A DNA stretch of 64,000 bases, from assembly GCF_001571225.1 (NCBI RefSeq), contig NZ_BCTJ01000018.1, forward strand, positions 32,280 to 96,279, read 5' to 3'. Within the stretch, counting starts at the first letter, position 1, and the number at the start of each line of letters is the position of its first letter. The notes under the pieces were generated by a model. That model was not told the DNA's origin and did no database searches. It was given only the letters and a program-made list of their open reading frames with translations. This DNA is from Hydrogenophaga palleronii NBRC 102513 (lineage in GTDB: Bacteria > Pseudomonadota > Gammaproteobacteria > Burkholderiales > Burkholderiaceae_C). The position numbers and the translations under genes are program-made. Positions 1 to 9,048 of the stretch are shown piece after piece.

Positions 1-741
1 GTCGAACGGCATGTCGCCGATTTCGTCCAGGAACAGCGTGCCGCCGTCGGCCTGTTCGAAGCGTCCGCGCCGCATGGTCTGCGCGCCAGTGAAGGCACCG
101 CGCTCATGGCCGAACAGTTCGGACTCCAGCAGGTCCTTCGGAATCGCCGCGGTGTTGATGGCCACGAACGGGCCGCCCGAACGCGGCGAGTGCTTGTGCA
201 GCGCGCGCGCCACCAACTCCTTGCCCGAACCCGATTCGCCGGTGATGAGCACCGTGACCTGGCTCTGGCTCAGGCGCCCGATGGCGCGGAACACGTCCTG
301 CATGGCCGGCGCCTGGCCCAGCATCTCGGGCGCCGCGGTCATGCGTTCTTCGGCCACTTCCTCGCGCTGGCTTTCTTCCACCGCGCGGCGAATCAGCTCG
401 ACCGCCTTGGGCAGGTCAAACGGCTTGGGCAGATATTCGAAGGCGCCGCCCTGGAAGGCCGAGACGGCGCTGTCGAGGTCGGAGAAGGCGGTCATGATGA
501 TGACCGGCAGGCCGGGCAGCTTTTCCTTCACCTTCTCGAGCAGGTCGAGGCCCGAGCCGCCGGGCATGCGGATGTCGCTGACCAGGATCTGCGGGCCTTC
601 CTGCTCGGGCGTGTCCAGCAGGGCCTTGAGCACCTCTTGCGGGTTGGTGAAGCTGCGGGTCGGCAGGTTCTCGCGCAGCAGTGCCTTTTCGAGTACGAAG
701 CGAATCGATTGATCGTCGTCCACTATCCAGATCGGCTTCAT
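1..741 (-). CDS. ntrC: Nitrogen regulation response regulator NtrC (GlnG), C-terminus cut by window edge
   Basis: NtrC is the cytoplasmic response regulator that activates sigma-54 promoters under nitrogen limitation. The 247 residues visible hold a receiver domain with acidic pair D9/D10, phospho-acceptor D56 in the motif VSDIRMP and conserved K106. The AAA+ domain follows, with Walker A GESGSGKE (about 168-175), the sigma-54 contact loop GAFTGA (215-220) and Walker B GTLFLDE (234-240). The C-terminal half of the AAA+ domain and the Fis-type DNA-binding domain lie outside the window. It is downstream of and co-directional with ntrB, the standard kinase-regulator pair. Two sites of the NtrC type occur upstream of glnA at 4328-4369, its expected target. 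Confidence 0.96.
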   Translation of the reverse strand, partial: MKPIWIVDDDQSIRFVLEKALLRENLPTRSFTNPQEVLKALLDTPEQEGPQILVSDIRMPGGSGLDLLEKVKEKLPGLPVIIMTAFSDLDSAVSAFQGGAFEYLPKPFDLPKAVELIRRAVEESQREEVAEERMTAAPEMLGQAPAMQDVFRAIGRLSQSQVTVLITGESGSGKELVARALHKHSPRSGGPFVAINTAAIPKDLLESELFGHERGAFTGAQTMRRGRFEQADGGTLFLDEIGDMPFD

Positions 742-789
742 TGAAATGTCTTCCCTTCTTGTGGCGCGGCGTTCGACGGTCGGTGATGG

Positions 790-1938
790 CTAGGGCAGCG
801 GGATGAGGATCTTGAAATCCGTCTCCCCTGGCACGCTCTCACACTCGATCAGGCCATGGTGCTGCTGGACAAACGTCTGTGCCAGCGTCAGCCCCAGGCC
901 GGAGCCACCATCACGTCCCGACACCAGCGGGTAAAAGATGCGGTCCTTGATCGAGTCTGGAACGCCAGGCCCGTTGTCGATCACATGCAATTCCAGTGCC
1001 AGCCGATAGCGCTGCTTGCCGAATGTCACCTGCCGGCCCACGCGCGTGCGGAACACGATGCGCGCGTCGCCCGCTGCGATGCGCTCGCCAAGAGCCTGCG
1101 CGGCGTTGTGCGCGATGTTGAGCACGGCCTGAATGAGCTGCTCGCGGTCGCCTCGGAACTCCGGGATGGAAGTGTCGTAGTCGCGCACGACCTTCAGGCC
1201 CTTGGGAAACTCGGCCAGGATCAGCGAACGCACGCGCTCGCAGACTTCGTGGATGTTGACGTCGCCCACCACATGCGGGCGGCGGTGCGGCGCCAGCAGG
1301 CGGTCCACCAGCGACTGCAGGCGATCGGCCTCGTGGATGATGACCTGCGTGTACTCGATCAGCTCACGCGACTCCAGCTCCATCTGCAGCAACTGCGCCG
1401 CGCCACGAATGCCACCCAGCGGGTTCTTGATCTCGTGCGCCAGGTTGCGGATCAGCTCCTTGTTGGCCTGCGCCTGATCGATCAGGCGTTCCTCGCGCTC
1501 CTGGCGCGCCTGCTGCTCCAGCGGCAACAACTCGACGATGACTTCACCCGGGTTGTCGGTCTGCGCCACCACCACGTGCACCGGCAAGGCGTCGTGGTTC
1601 AGGCGCTTGAGCCAGGCGTCGTAACGCAGCGCGGCAAACTGGTTGCCGCTGGCGCCCTGCAAGGCGTTCTCCAGCAAAGCCGGTTCGGTGAAGCAGGCCT
1701 GCAGCAAAGCCCCGGTGATGCTGCGCCGGGACATGCCCAGGGCATCCTCCAGCGCCGCATTGGCGTACAGAACGCCGCCGCTGGCGTCGACCACCGCCAC
1801 CAAGGTGGCCAGCAGATCAAGCGACTGGAAACGTGAGGGAGCCTGCGCCTGTTTGCGGTCGACGGCTCGCGCTGTGGCTTCGGCGGGAACGCGCCGGGCA
1901 GACGCGGGGAGAAACGAAGGTAGGTCGATCTTTTTCAA
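790..1938 (-). CDS. ntrB: Nitrogen regulation sensor histidine kinase NtrB (GlnL)
   Basis: NtrB phosphorylates and dephosphorylates NtrC in response to PII. It is 382 residues from a TTG start that gives MKKIDLPSF and lies 5 bases after the stop of the DUF4124 gene. The open frame continues further upstream but would overlap that gene, and no ATG or GTG is suitable nearer. A PAS-like region spans about 38-140. The H-box NLAHEIKNPLGG places the phosphorylated histidine at about 168, the N-box LNIAHNAAQ is near 274-282, and the ATP-lid motifs are DNGPG (321-325) and GSGLGL (345-350). No membrane segments are seen, as expected for a soluble kinase. The function is clear; the TTG start is an inference. 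Confidence 0.93.
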   Translation of the reverse strand: MKKIDLPSFLPASARRVPAEATARAVDRKQAQAPSRFQSLDLLATLVAVVDASGGVLYANAALEDALGMSRRSITGALLQACFTEPALLENALQGASGNQFAALRYDAWLKRLNHDALPVHVVVAQTDNPGEVIVELLPLEQQARQEREERLIDQAQANKELIRNLAHEIKNPLGGIRGAAQLLQMELESRELIEYTQVIIHEADRLQSLVDRLLAPHRRPHVVGDVNIHEVCERVRSLILAEFPKGLKVVRDYDTSIPEFRGDREQLIQAVLNIAHNAAQALGERIAAGDARIVFRTRVGRQVTFGKQRYRLALELHVIDNGPGVPDSIKDRIFYPLVSGRDGGSGLGLTLAQTFVQQHHGLIECESVPGETDFKILIPLP

Positions 1939-1943
1939 GCGGC

Positions 1944-2480
1944 TTATTTTGCGGCAGAACTGCCCGGTGCGCCCGCGGCCGGCAGACGGCCCAGTTCGCG
2001 TTGCAGGCCGGCAACGTCGCTCTCGGCACGGCCCACCGCGGCCTTGAGATCGGCCACGCGGTCCAGGTAACGCTGGTAGTTGCGCGACTCGATGCCCTGC
2101 TTCTCCGGCTCGCCATTGGCGTAGGCCTTGCGCGCCTCCGCCAGCCGCTCTTCGGCCTTGCGCAACTCGGCTTCGAGAATGGCGCGCGCGTCGCTGTCGC
2201 GTGCGCGCTGTGCGGTCGCGTCCACGCGCTCGGTGCTGCTGCCGCTGCGTGCGGGGGTGTTGCTCGCGGTTGTGGGACTGCGTGCCGCCGTCGGGCGGGT
2301 GCCCTCGATGATGGTGATGTTGCCGCCCTCCATCGGACTGCAACCCTTGTTCTTGGCGACCTGCGCGTCGTTGGTGTATTCGTTGCCGCAACGGTAGATG
2401 CGTGGTGCCTGCGCATGGGCCTGCAGCACGCACAGCGCCAGGCTGGCGACAGCCAGCGTGCGGATCGTGAGGAAAGGCAT
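1944..2480 (-). CDS. DUF4124-type secreted protein
   Basis: This is a 178-residue protein starting MPFLTIRTLAVASLALC, an evident Sec signal peptide ending near AHA-Q (21-24). The motif IYRCGNEYTNDAQVAKNKGC after cleavage is the two-cysteine DUF4124 core found in small envelope proteins of betaproteobacteria. The C-terminal half is charged and probably coiled coil (about 85-160, many Ala/Glu/Arg). An upstream in-frame ATG would add 17 non-signal residues and was not used. It sits between glnA and ntrB in the same direction, a common order in Comamonadaceae. Its molecular role is unknown. Confidence 0.85.
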   Translation of the reverse strand: MPFLTIRTLAVASLALCVLQAHAQAPRIYRCGNEYTNDAQVAKNKGCSPMEGGNITIIEGTRPTAARSPTTASNTPARSGSSTERVDATAQRARDSDARAILEAELRKAEERLAEARKAYANGEPEKQGIESRNYQRYLDRVADLKAAVGRAESDVAGLQRELGRLPAAGAPGSSAAK

Positions 2481-2622
2481 CGGGTTCAAGGTGACATCAA
2501 CTCCAGAGAGGCGGTGGGGGCCGCGGCGCACGGGCCCAAAAAGCGTTTTTCAGTATGACCGAAAACCCCTGCAAAAGTGCCTCATCGGCGCCTGAACGGT
2601 GGCGATTGGCCGCCCGAACAAC

Positions 2623-2647
2623 AAAAAAAGGGCCGCTGACGCGGCCC
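2623..2647 (-). terminator. Rho-independent terminator of glnA
   Basis: On the minus strand, stem GGGCCGC, loop GTCA, stem GCGGCCC is followed by seven T residues. It lies about 43 bases past the glnA stop codon. Confidence 0.9.
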
Positions 2648-2690
2648 CTTTTGAACTCGGTGAAGGCAGCCCGGCGCACCGGGCGGGCCA

Positions 2691-4106
2691 TCACAGGCTG
2701 TAGTACATGTCGAACTCGACCGGGTGCGGTGCCATGCGGAAACGCGTGACTTCGCCCATCTTGAGCTCGATGTAGGCGTCGAGCATGGCGTCGGTGAACA
2801 CACCACCCTTGGTCAGGAAGCTGCGGTCCTTGTCGAGGTGCTCCAGCGCCTGGTCGAGGCTGTGGCACACGGTCGGCACCAGCTTGTCTTCTTCCGGCGG
2901 CAGGTGGTACAGATCCTTGGTAGCGGCTTCGCCCGGGTGGATCTTGTTTTCCACGCCGTCCAGACCCGCCATCATCAGGGCCGAGAAGGCCAGGTACGGG
3001 TTGGCCGATGGATCGGGGAAACGCGCTTCGATGCGACGGCCCTTGGGGTTGGCCACGTACGGAATGCGGATCGAGGCCGAACGGTTGCGGGCCGAGTAAG
3101 CCAGCTTCACCGGGGCTTCGAAGCCAGGCACCAGGCGCTTGTACGAGTTGGTGCCGGGGTTGGTGATGGCGTTGAGTGCACGGGCGTGCTTGATGATGCC
3201 GCCCACGTAGTACAGGGCGAAGTCGCTCAGGCCGGCATAACCGTCGCCAGCGAACAGGTTCTTGCCGTCTTTCCAGATCGACTGGTGCACGTGCATGCCG
3301 GAGCCGTTGTCGCCGGCATAGGGCTTGGGCATGAAGGTCGCGGTCTTGCCGTAGGCATTGGCCACGTTCCACACCACGTACTTGAGCACCTGGGTCCAGT
3401 CGGCGCGCTCGACGAGCGTGCTGAACCGGGTGCCGATTTCGTTCTGGCCAGCGCCCGCCACTTCGTGGTGGAACACTTCAACCGGAATGCCCAGCGATTC
3501 GAGGATCAGGGACATCTCGGCGCGCATGTCTTGCGTGCTGTCGACCGGAGGCACGGGGAAGTAACCGCCCTTGACGGTGGGGCGGTGGCCGCGGTTGCCG
3601 CCTTCGAGCTTGGCGCCGCTGTTCCAGGGGGCTTCGTACTCTTCGATCTCGTACATCACGCGGCCGGGCTCGTTGCTCCAGCGCACGCCGTCGAAGATGA
3701 AGAATTCGGGTTCCGGTCCGAAGTAGGCGGTGTCGCCCAGTCCGGAGGCCTTCAGGTAGGCTTCGGCGCGCTTGGCGATGGAACGCGGATCGCGGTCATA
3801 GGCCTTGCCGTCGCCCGGTTCGATCACGTCACACTGCAGGAACAGCGTGGTTTCTTCGAAGAAGGGATCGATATTGGCGGTGTTGGGGTCGGGCATGAGC
3901 TGCATGTCCGATGCCTCAATGCCCTTCCAGCCGGCCACGGAAGAACCGTCGAACGCGTGGCCCGAGGTGAACTTGTCTTCGTCGAAGTGGGACACGGGCA
4001 CGGTCACGTGCTGCTCTTTGCCCCGGGTGTCGGTGAAGCGGAAGTCAACGAATTTCACTTCGTTGTCTTTCACCAGTTGCATCACGTCTGCGACGGTCTT
4101 GGCCAT
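2691..4106 (-). CDS. glnA: Type I glutamine synthetase
   Basis: GlnA condenses glutamate and ammonia to glutamine using ATP and is the main ammonium assimilation enzyme. The 471-residue length is typical of proteobacterial GSI. The start [17 protein letters not shown] is preceded by an AGGAG ribosome-binding site; the open frame upstream of this ATG is not coding. Visible signatures include the [17 protein letters not shown] region (about 50-66), the ATP-binding stretch [17 protein letters not shown] and the [13 protein letters not shown] motif. DLYHLPPEE near 397-405 carries the tyrosine that GlnE adenylylates. Control is visible: a sigma-54 promoter (4159-4174) and two NtrC-type sites (4328-4369) lie upstream, and a strong terminator lies downstream. 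Confidence 0.98.
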   Translation of the reverse strand: MAKTVADVMQLVKDNEVKFVDFRFTDTRGKEQHVTVPVSHFDEDKFTSGHAFDGSSVAGWKGIEASDMQLMPDPNTANIDPFFEETTLFLQCDVIEPGDGKAYDRDPRSIAKRAEAYLKASGLGDTAYFGPEPEFFIFDGVRWSNEPGRVMYEIEEYEAPWNSGAKLEGGNRGHRPTVKGGYFPVPPVDSTQDMRAEMSLILESLGIPVEVFHHEVAGAGQNEIGTRFSTLVERADWTQVLKYVVWNVANAYGKTATFMPKPYAGDNGSGMHVHQSIWKDGKNLFAGDGYAGLSDFALYYVGGIIKHARALNAITNPGTNSYKRLVPGFEAPVKLAYSARNRSASIRIPYVANPKGRRIEARFPDPSANPYLAFSALMMAGLDGVENKIHPGEAATKDLYHLPPEEDKLVPTVCHSLDQALEHLDKDRSFLTKGGVFTDAMLDAYIELKMGEVTRFRMAPHPVEFDMYYSL

Positions 4107-4158
4107 CAAATACTCCTGTAGCTGGGTGAGTGGAAAAATGAGAACGACGCTGGTGACA

Positions 4159-4174
4159 AGCAGAATGTGTGCCA
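4159..4174 (-). promoter_or_regulatory. Sigma-54 (-24/-12) promoter of glnA
   Basis: The minus strand reads TGGCACACATTCTGCT, a full match to the sigma-54 consensus TGGCAYRNNNNYTGCW. It lies 53 bases upstream of the glnA ATG in the correct orientation. Confidence 0.88.
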
Positions 4175-4327
4175 CAACTTGGGTCACGGGCCTGCAGCAG
4201 ATTCACTCGCGGCACACGGCGCAGGGATTATCGCGCAGCCCACGCGCCACAAAGGTTCGGTGCTGCCAGGCAGTCTCTCGATTTTGGGGCGCCCGGCCTG
4301 TGCAGCACGCAGCGACGGGCCGCAGTA

Positions 4328-4369
4328 GCACCTTAAAGGTGCGTCACATGACGCGCACCGCGGAGGTGC
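4328..4369 (-). promoter_or_regulatory. Two tandem NtrC enhancer sites for glnA
   Basis: Two dyads of the form GCACC-N5-GGTGC occur at 4328-4342 and 4355-4369, with centres 27 bases apart. This is the arrangement of the enterobacterial glnA NtrC sites. They lie about 170-200 bases upstream of the sigma-54 promoter, directly beyond the stop codon of the neighbouring gene. Confidence 0.85.
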
Positions 4370-4372
4370 AGA

Positions 4373-5188
4373 TCAGTCGCGCACCATTTCAGGGCCGAGT
4401 GATGCCCCGTGTACACGCAGGCCCGCGAGCAAGACACCGTAGGCCGCCAACACGCCATCGGCCGCACCCTTGACGCCCAATTCGATGTGGCGCCCGTATT
4501 CCGGGTGGTCCACGCTGGGCAGGCTGAACACCTTGACCGGGTGCGTGCGTTCGATCTGCTCCATCAGCGGCGTGAGCACCGCTTCCATGGCGCCGAACAC
4601 GATCACCGAACGCTCAGCCCAGGCGCCGCGGCGCTGCAGGTGCGCGTACTGCGTGTCGAGCACGCCCTCGATCATCGGCCAGGCCATCACGGGGAAGCCG
4701 GGCAGGAAATGCACCTGCGCCCCCGCGGGGCTGGTGCAGCTGAAACCGGGAATCTTGTTGTACGGGTTGGGGATGATGCGGGCGCCGACCGGGAATACGC
4801 CCATGTTGTATCGGTGCACGTTGTCCGGCCGCTCGGGGGCGAACACCTGACCCTGCTCTGCCGCCTGATCGCGCATGCGCGACTCGATCAGCTGCTGCGC
4901 CTCCGGGTGCAATGCGAGCTCGACACCGAGCGCTGCAGCCGCGCACTGGCGCGTGTGGTCGTCCGGCGTGGCGCCGATGCCGCCGCAACTGAACACCACG
5001 TCGTTGCCGGCGAAGGCATCGCGCAATGCCGCGGTGATGTGTTCTCGGTCGTCGCCGACCAGCCGCATCCAGCTCAACGCGAGGCCGCGCTGGGTCAGCA
5101 GTTCGATGACTTTGGGCAGGTGCTTGTCGCTGCGTTTGCCGGAAAGGATTTCATCGCCGACGATGATCAGGCCGAAAGCGGTTGTCAT
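4373..5188 (-). CDS. CinA N-terminal / MoaB-like molybdopterin-binding domain protein
   Basis: A 271-residue protein beginning MTTAFGLIIVGDEILSGKRSDKH, the hallmark of the MoCF/CinA-N fold. The motif FSCGGIGATPDDHT (about 67-80) is the conserved binding loop of this family. It lacks the C-terminal amidase domain of full-length CinA. Stand-alone versions of this size are widespread in betaproteobacteria and are usually called competence/damage-inducible protein A or molybdopterin-binding protein; the real substrate is not settled. The start overlaps the stop of the upstream EI24 gene by four bases (ATGA), so the two are probably translationally coupled. Confidence 0.85.
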   Translation of the reverse strand: MTTAFGLIIVGDEILSGKRSDKHLPKVIELLTQRGLALSWMRLVGDDREHITAALRDAFAGNDVVFSCGGIGATPDDHTRQCAAAALGVELALHPEAQQLIESRMRDQAAEQGQVFAPERPDNVHRYNMGVFPVGARIIPNPYNKIPGFSCTSPAGAQVHFLPGFPVMAWPMIEGVLDTQYAHLQRRGAWAERSVIVFGAMEAVLTPLMEQIERTHPVKVFSLPSVDHPEYGRHIELGVKGAADGVLAAYGVLLAGLRVHGASLGPEMVRD

Positions 5189-6096
5189 GTGTGGGGTGGA
5201 GACGGTGGGAAAACGGGCTCGACCGGGGCCGAGCCTGGCAGCGTTGGTGGAGTCGCGGCAACAGGGCCTGCCGTCGGCAGGTCATCCACGACCTCCACTA
5301 CGGCGCGGGCGCGCATGCGCTGCAGCACCGCCAGGGCATAGTGAGCGAACCAGAGCGAGGCGAAAGCAAACACCAGGGTGTAGATCCAGATCGCCACCGG
5401 CACCAGCAAGGGTGCGAGCGCGATGAACATGGCGCCGGAGGCCCACAACAGGCTGGGCGCTGCGCCCAGGTAGCCGCTGAGCACACCCATCAGCAACAGG
5501 CTACCGCGATGCTCTTTGAGAATGCGCTTGCGCTCGTCGCTGCTGGCGTGTGTGGCCAGGGCGTCGAAGGCAAACACCCGGTAGGTCAGCCAGCCCCATA
5601 TCAGCGGCGGCAGGATCAACACCAGCGGCGGCACCAGCCACAGCGGCATGGACAGTACCAGGGCCACGACCGCCAGCAGCGTCGAGCCGAGCGACCACAG
5701 CACGCTCACCAGCAAGGAGCCTCCGTGCTTGCGCTCCAGCGTAGGGAACCGCCGCTGCCCCACCAGTTCAACCATGGTCGAGGTCATGAACATGGCGACC
5801 AGCAACAGGCACAGCAGCACGATCAGCGGCGTGGCCAGCACCAGCACCAGCAAGGGCGCAAACACCGTGCGCAGCGAGCCCATGCCCAGACGCTCGAGCC
5901 AGCCCAGAAAGGCCTGCACCAGATCAAAGGCTTCCAGCCATGCGGCCACCGAGGCCACCGCACTTTCCCAGAAGAAATAGCCCAGGCCAAACGACAGCAC
6001 CACCATCAGGATCAACGGCAGGAACGACAGCGCGATCACGCGAGGGTGCACGCAGTAGGCGACGGCACGCCAGAACGAGTCGAACAACAGGGACAT
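5185..6096 (-). CDS. EI24 domain-containing inner membrane protein
   Basis: A 303-residue integral membrane protein starting MSLLFDSFWRAVAYCVHPRV. Several hydrophobic segments are visible (about 20-45, 65-110, 125-175, 195-240), matching the EI24/CysZ-like fold. The conserved N-terminal FWRAVAYCVHPRVI followed by SFLPL is typical of the EI24 proteins of Burkholderiales. CysZ homologues move sulfate, but a transport role here is not shown. The C-terminus is Pro/Thr-rich and ends at the ATGA overlap with the CinA-N-like gene. An upstream in-frame extension of 43 residues was rejected because it overlaps the divergent hydrolase gene. Confidence 0.8.
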   Translation of the reverse strand: MSLLFDSFWRAVAYCVHPRVIALSFLPLILMVVLSFGLGYFFWESAVASVAAWLEAFDLVQAFLGWLERLGMGSLRTVFAPLLVLVLATPLIVLLCLLLVAMFMTSTMVELVGQRRFPTLERKHGGSLLVSVLWSLGSTLLAVVALVLSMPLWLVPPLVLILPPLIWGWLTYRVFAFDALATHASSDERKRILKEHRGSLLLMGVLSGYLGAAPSLLWASGAMFIALAPLLVPVAIWIYTLVFAFASLWFAHYALAVLQRMRARAVVEVVDDLPTAGPVAATPPTLPGSAPVEPVFPPSPPHT

Positions 6097-6166
6097 CCCG
6101 GCAAGAATACATGCATTCCATGACCGCGCGACAGCGCCTCCAGGCCCGCCTCGGTACGATGCCGGC

Positions 6167-6979
6167 ATGAACCGCATTGACATCGCAGGCATCTCACTCG
6201 AAGTGGCCCACATCGCAGGGTCCACCGATCAGGCCCCGTTGGTTTTCCTGCACGAAGGCCTGGGCAGCGTGGCCATGTGGGAACAACGGGGGCGCCACTG
6301 GCCGGCCGAGTTGTGTGCCGCCACCGGCCGTGCCGGCTGGTTGTATTCGCGGCGCGGCTACGGCGAGTCCGACCCCGTGGCGGATGTGCGCGGCGCGCCC
6401 CGCTGGCAGGGCGAATGGCATGTGGGCCGCCATGAGCCCGACTACATGCACCACGAAGCCTGGCAGGTGCTGCCCGCGCTGCTCAAGCAACTGGGCATCT
6501 CGAACCCGGTGCTGGTCGGCCACTCCGACGGCGCCACCATCGCCCTGCTGCACGCCAGCCGCCACGCGGTGGCGGGCTGCGTGGTCATGGCGCCGCACGT
6601 ATTTGTCGAAGACATCGCGCTGCAGGCCATCGCGCAGGCCAAGGCCTTGTACGAAGCCGAGCCCAGCCCCCTGCGCCCGCGGCTGGCGAAGTACCACCAC
6701 GACGTCGACAACGCCTTCTGGCAATGGAACGATGTCTGGCTCAGCCCGGACTTCCGGGCTTTTGACATCCGGAACGAATGCAGGCGCATCACCGCGCCCT
6801 TGCTGCTGGTGCAGGGTCTGGGTGACGAGTACGGCACGCTGGCCCAGCTCGATGCCATCGTCGGGGCCGCCCCGCAAACCCAGCGCGTGGAGCTGCCTGA
6901 CTGCGGGCACAGCCCGCACCGCGACCAACCCGAAGCCTTGGCCCGTGCGGTGGCGGCGTTTCTCTCCCAACTGCCCTGA
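6167..6979 (+). CDS. Alpha/beta hydrolase
   Basis: A 270-residue single-domain alpha/beta hydrolase. The oxyanion strand motif PLVFLHEGLGS (about 24-34) is followed by nucleophile elbow GHSDG with Ser120. Acid Asp220 lies in LVQGLGDEYG and His248 in LPDCGHSPHRDQP, so the triad is complete. There is no signal peptide, so it is cytoplasmic. Similar proteins occur near aromatic degradation genes in Burkholderiales, but nothing adjacent here fixes the substrate. It is divergent from the EI24 gene with a 70-base gap. Confidence 0.85.
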   Translation: MNRIDIAGISLEVAHIAGSTDQAPLVFLHEGLGSVAMWEQRGRHWPAELCAATGRAGWLYSRRGYGESDPVADVRGAPRWQGEWHVGRHEPDYMHHEAWQVLPALLKQLGISNPVLVGHSDGATIALLHASRHAVAGCVVMAPHVFVEDIALQAIAQAKALYEAEPSPLRPRLAKYHHDVDNAFWQWNDVWLSPDFRAFDIRNECRRITAPLLLVQGLGDEYGTLAQLDAIVGAAPQTQRVELPDCGHSPHRDQPEALARAVAAFLSQLP

Positions 6980-7227
6980 CGCACCCGCCTATGGCGTGCA
7001 CATCCAAAGACCTATTTTCCAAAATCACGGCCGGCGCCGCGGGCCAGCGACACTGTGCCCCGCGGCAAAATGGCGGTCTGCAGGCGCGTGGTGGCTGGCT
7101 CACCACCATCGATACCGCCCCCAAACCGTAAGGAAATCACACGTCGATCGTGCGAATGCACAAGTTTGCGCGCTGAATGGGTCGCAAACCCCTACACTTT
7201 GATACAAATCGACTCATCCCCCGCGAT

Positions 7228-7956
7228 ATGAACACTTGGAACAACCCATGGCTGCTTGCCGTGCCGACACTGGCCCTGTTGGCACTGGGCGCGTTCCTGC
7301 ATCGGATATGGATGGATCGCCAGGCCCGCGAGCGCCGCCGCATTCCCAAACACTGGCCATTGAGCACGCGTGCCCTGGCCAACAGCGAAGAGGCCCGCGT
7401 CTGGCACTGGCTCGCGCGCGCTTTCTACGATCACCACGTCATGATCAAGCTGCCGGTCACGCGCTTCACCCTGCCGCGTGACCGCGAGCAAGGTGTGGAG
7501 TGGTACAAGCTGCTGGGCGGCGTGTACTGCACGTTCACCGTGTGCCGCTCGGACGGGCGTGTGCTCGGCTGCCTGGATGTGCCGGGCAGCGCCGGGCTGC
7601 CGCGCAGCACCCGCGCCCTCAAACACTCGCTGCTCACCCAGTGCGGCCTGCCCTACTGGGTGGTGCGCTCCAACAGTCTGCCCACGGTGGCCGAGATTCG
7701 CGCCGAGTTCCTCGGAGAGTCTTCGCTCAACCACGCCATGCGCGAACGCGAAATGGAAGAGCGCGCCATCATTGCCGCGCAAGCCAACTTGCGCACCGCG
7801 CTCACGCGCCAGCGCAGCAACCGCAGCAGCGACTTCAGCCCGCTCTCGAACTGGCCCAACAGCACCGCCGGCGAGCCGCGCAGCGACTTCAATTCGCAGT
7901 GGCAGGAAAACTCGTTCCTCATGCCACTGGACAGCCGCCGCGGCGACCTGCTCTGA
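7228..7956 (+). CDS. DUF2726 domain protein, membrane-anchored
   Basis: A 242-residue protein starting MNTWNNPWLLAVPTLALLALG, one N-terminal membrane anchor followed by a cytoplasmic part. Residues about 60-155 form a DUF2726 domain (motifs VEWYKLLGGVYCTFTVCR, LGCLDVPG, KHSLLTQCGLPYWVV). This family is related to restriction-endonuclease-like folds and often carries Zn-ribbon or topoisomerase-like additions; none is seen here. The C-terminal 60 residues are polar and low complexity. The upstream ATG at 7177 was rejected because it adds a polar leader before the anchor. It ends one base from the convergent rsuA gene. Function is unknown. Confidence 0.75.
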   Translation: MNTWNNPWLLAVPTLALLALGAFLHRIWMDRQARERRRIPKHWPLSTRALANSEEARVWHWLARAFYDHHVMIKLPVTRFTLPRDREQGVEWYKLLGGVYCTFTVCRSDGRVLGCLDVPGSAGLPRSTRALKHSLLTQCGLPYWVVRSNSLPTVAEIRAEFLGESSLNHAMREREMEERAIIAAQANLRTALTRQRSNRSSDFSPLSNWPNSTAGEPRSDFNSQWQENSFLMPLDSRRGDLL

Positions 7957-7957
7957 A

Positions 7958-8725
7958 CTACTTCGCCTGAGGCTGCGGGGCTGGCACTGTGCCGGCCTTT
8001 TGCGTCAAGGCCAGCACCTCGTCGGCAGTCAGCCAGCGCCACTGGCCTGGCTTCAGCTCGGGGGTCAGCACCAGGCAGCCCATCGCGGAGCGGTGCAAGC
8101 CCTCCACCCGGTTGCCCACGGCCGCCACCATGCGCTTGACCTGGTGGTACTTGCCCTCCGTCAAGGTCATGCGCAGGTGCAACTCGCTCACCGCTTCGCA
8201 CGCCTGCGCGCGCACCGGCTTCGGATCGTCGTCCAGCACCACCCCGTCCAGCAGTCGGCTCAGTTGTTTCTGGTCCAGCGGGTGCTTCACCTGCGCCTCG
8301 TACACCTTGGGCACATGGTGGCGCGGCGAGGTCATGCGGTGGATGAACTTGCCGTCGTCCGACAGCAGCAGCAGTCCCGTCGTGTCCTGGTCCAGCCGCC
8401 CCACCGCCTGCACACCCGCAGCCGCCCCACCACCACGCTGACGCAGCGGACCGGGCAGCAAGGTGTAGACGCTCGGATAGGTGCTGGGCTTTTGCGAACA
8501 CTCGAAGCCCGTCGGTTTGTTCAGGATGAGATAGGCCAGCGCGTGGTATTTCCACAGCTCACCCTGCACCCGAAAGCTCAAGCCCTCTTCTTCAAAAAAG
8601 GCGGTCGGATCGGTACAAGGCTGCGCATCCGAGCCCACAACCACCAGGCCCTGCTGCACAAGACCGCTGCAGATGCGGCGCGTGCCAAAGCCCTGGGAAA
8701 AAAGTATGTCCTGCAATTGCATCAT
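7958..8725 (-). CDS. rsuA: 16S rRNA pseudouridine(516) synthase RsuA
   Basis: A 255-residue pseudouridine synthase of the RsuA/RluB family. An S4-like N-terminus (about 1-60, LQDILFSQGFGTRR) precedes LAYLILNKPTGFECS and the catalytic motif GRLDQDTTGLLLLSDDG, in which the Asp of RLDQDT is the nucleophile. The C-terminal signature EGKYHQVKRMVAAVGNRV is present. RsuA modifies U516 of 16S rRNA during assembly. The start is one of two adjacent ATGs (8725 or 8722). Upstream (8825-8860) is a hairpin that appears to be the former terminator of ssrA, so before island insertion rsuA was probably the next minus-strand gene after ssrA. Confidence 0.9.
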   Translation of the reverse strand: MMQLQDILFSQGFGTRRICSGLVQQGLVVVGSDAQPCTDPTAFFEEEGLSFRVQGELWKYHALAYLILNKPTGFECSQKPSTYPSVYTLLPGPLRQRGGGAAAGVQAVGRLDQDTTGLLLLSDDGKFIHRMTSPRHHVPKVYEAQVKHPLDQKQLSRLLDGVVLDDDPKPVRAQACEAVSELHLRMTLTEGKYHQVKRMVAAVGNRVEGLHRSAMGCLVLTPELKPGQWRWLTADEVLALTQKAGTVPAPQPQAK

Positions 8726-8824
8726 GGTGCCGGCATTGTCGCCGCTCACCGGACAGGCCCTCCCTCGATCTGCGCAACGCCTCCCGTGCCGCTGTGCTGA
8801 CGACTCAAAAGCAGGTGCGCAACA

Positions 8825-8860
8825 AAAAGCCCATCCGGATTTGCATCCAGATGGGCTTTT
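8825..8860 (-). terminator. Strong hairpin terminator, probably the displaced ssrA terminator
   Basis: An 11-base-pair stem (AAAAGCCCATC with GATGGGCTTTT), a C/A mismatch, four more pairs (GGAT/ATCC) and loop TTGC form a terminator flanked by A and T runs on both sides. It sits just outside the left att-like repeat of the island, where the sequence downstream of the tmRNA 3' end would have been before insertion. Confidence 0.8.
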
Positions 8861-8867
8861 GCAACAG

Positions 8868-8890
8868 ATGGTGGGCTGGGGTCTATTGAA
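8868..8890 (+). repeat. Left att-like repeat (degenerate copy of tmRNA 3' end)
   Basis: ATGGTGG, GCTGGGG, ATT and GAA appear in the same order and spacing, within one-base gaps, as in 25627-25650. About 20 of 24 positions agree. It is a direct repeat, as expected for attL/attR, but not identical, so either the copy has decayed or the match is partly chance. Confidence 0.5.
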
Positions 8891-8943
8891 TGAAGTCCTG
8901 ATGGCCGCATAGATGCTAACAATCGAGACTTCAAGAAAGTCAA

Positions 8944-8966
8944 TTGTTCCCCACTTTGTTCCCCAC
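8944..8966 (+). repeat. Left pair of integrase arm-type repeats
   Basis: Two direct copies of TTGTTCCCCAC lie at 8944-8954 and 8956-8966. The same 11-mer occurs twice, plus a 9-base partial copy, beside the integrase at the other end (25461-25514), all in the same orientation. Confidence 0.7.
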
Positions 8967-9048
8967 AAAAAGCGATGCAGGGAGCGCGGACGCTAAGCAA
9001 ATTCCACCAGCCACGATGTCACTATCTTACATGCAACGGGTGCGTACC

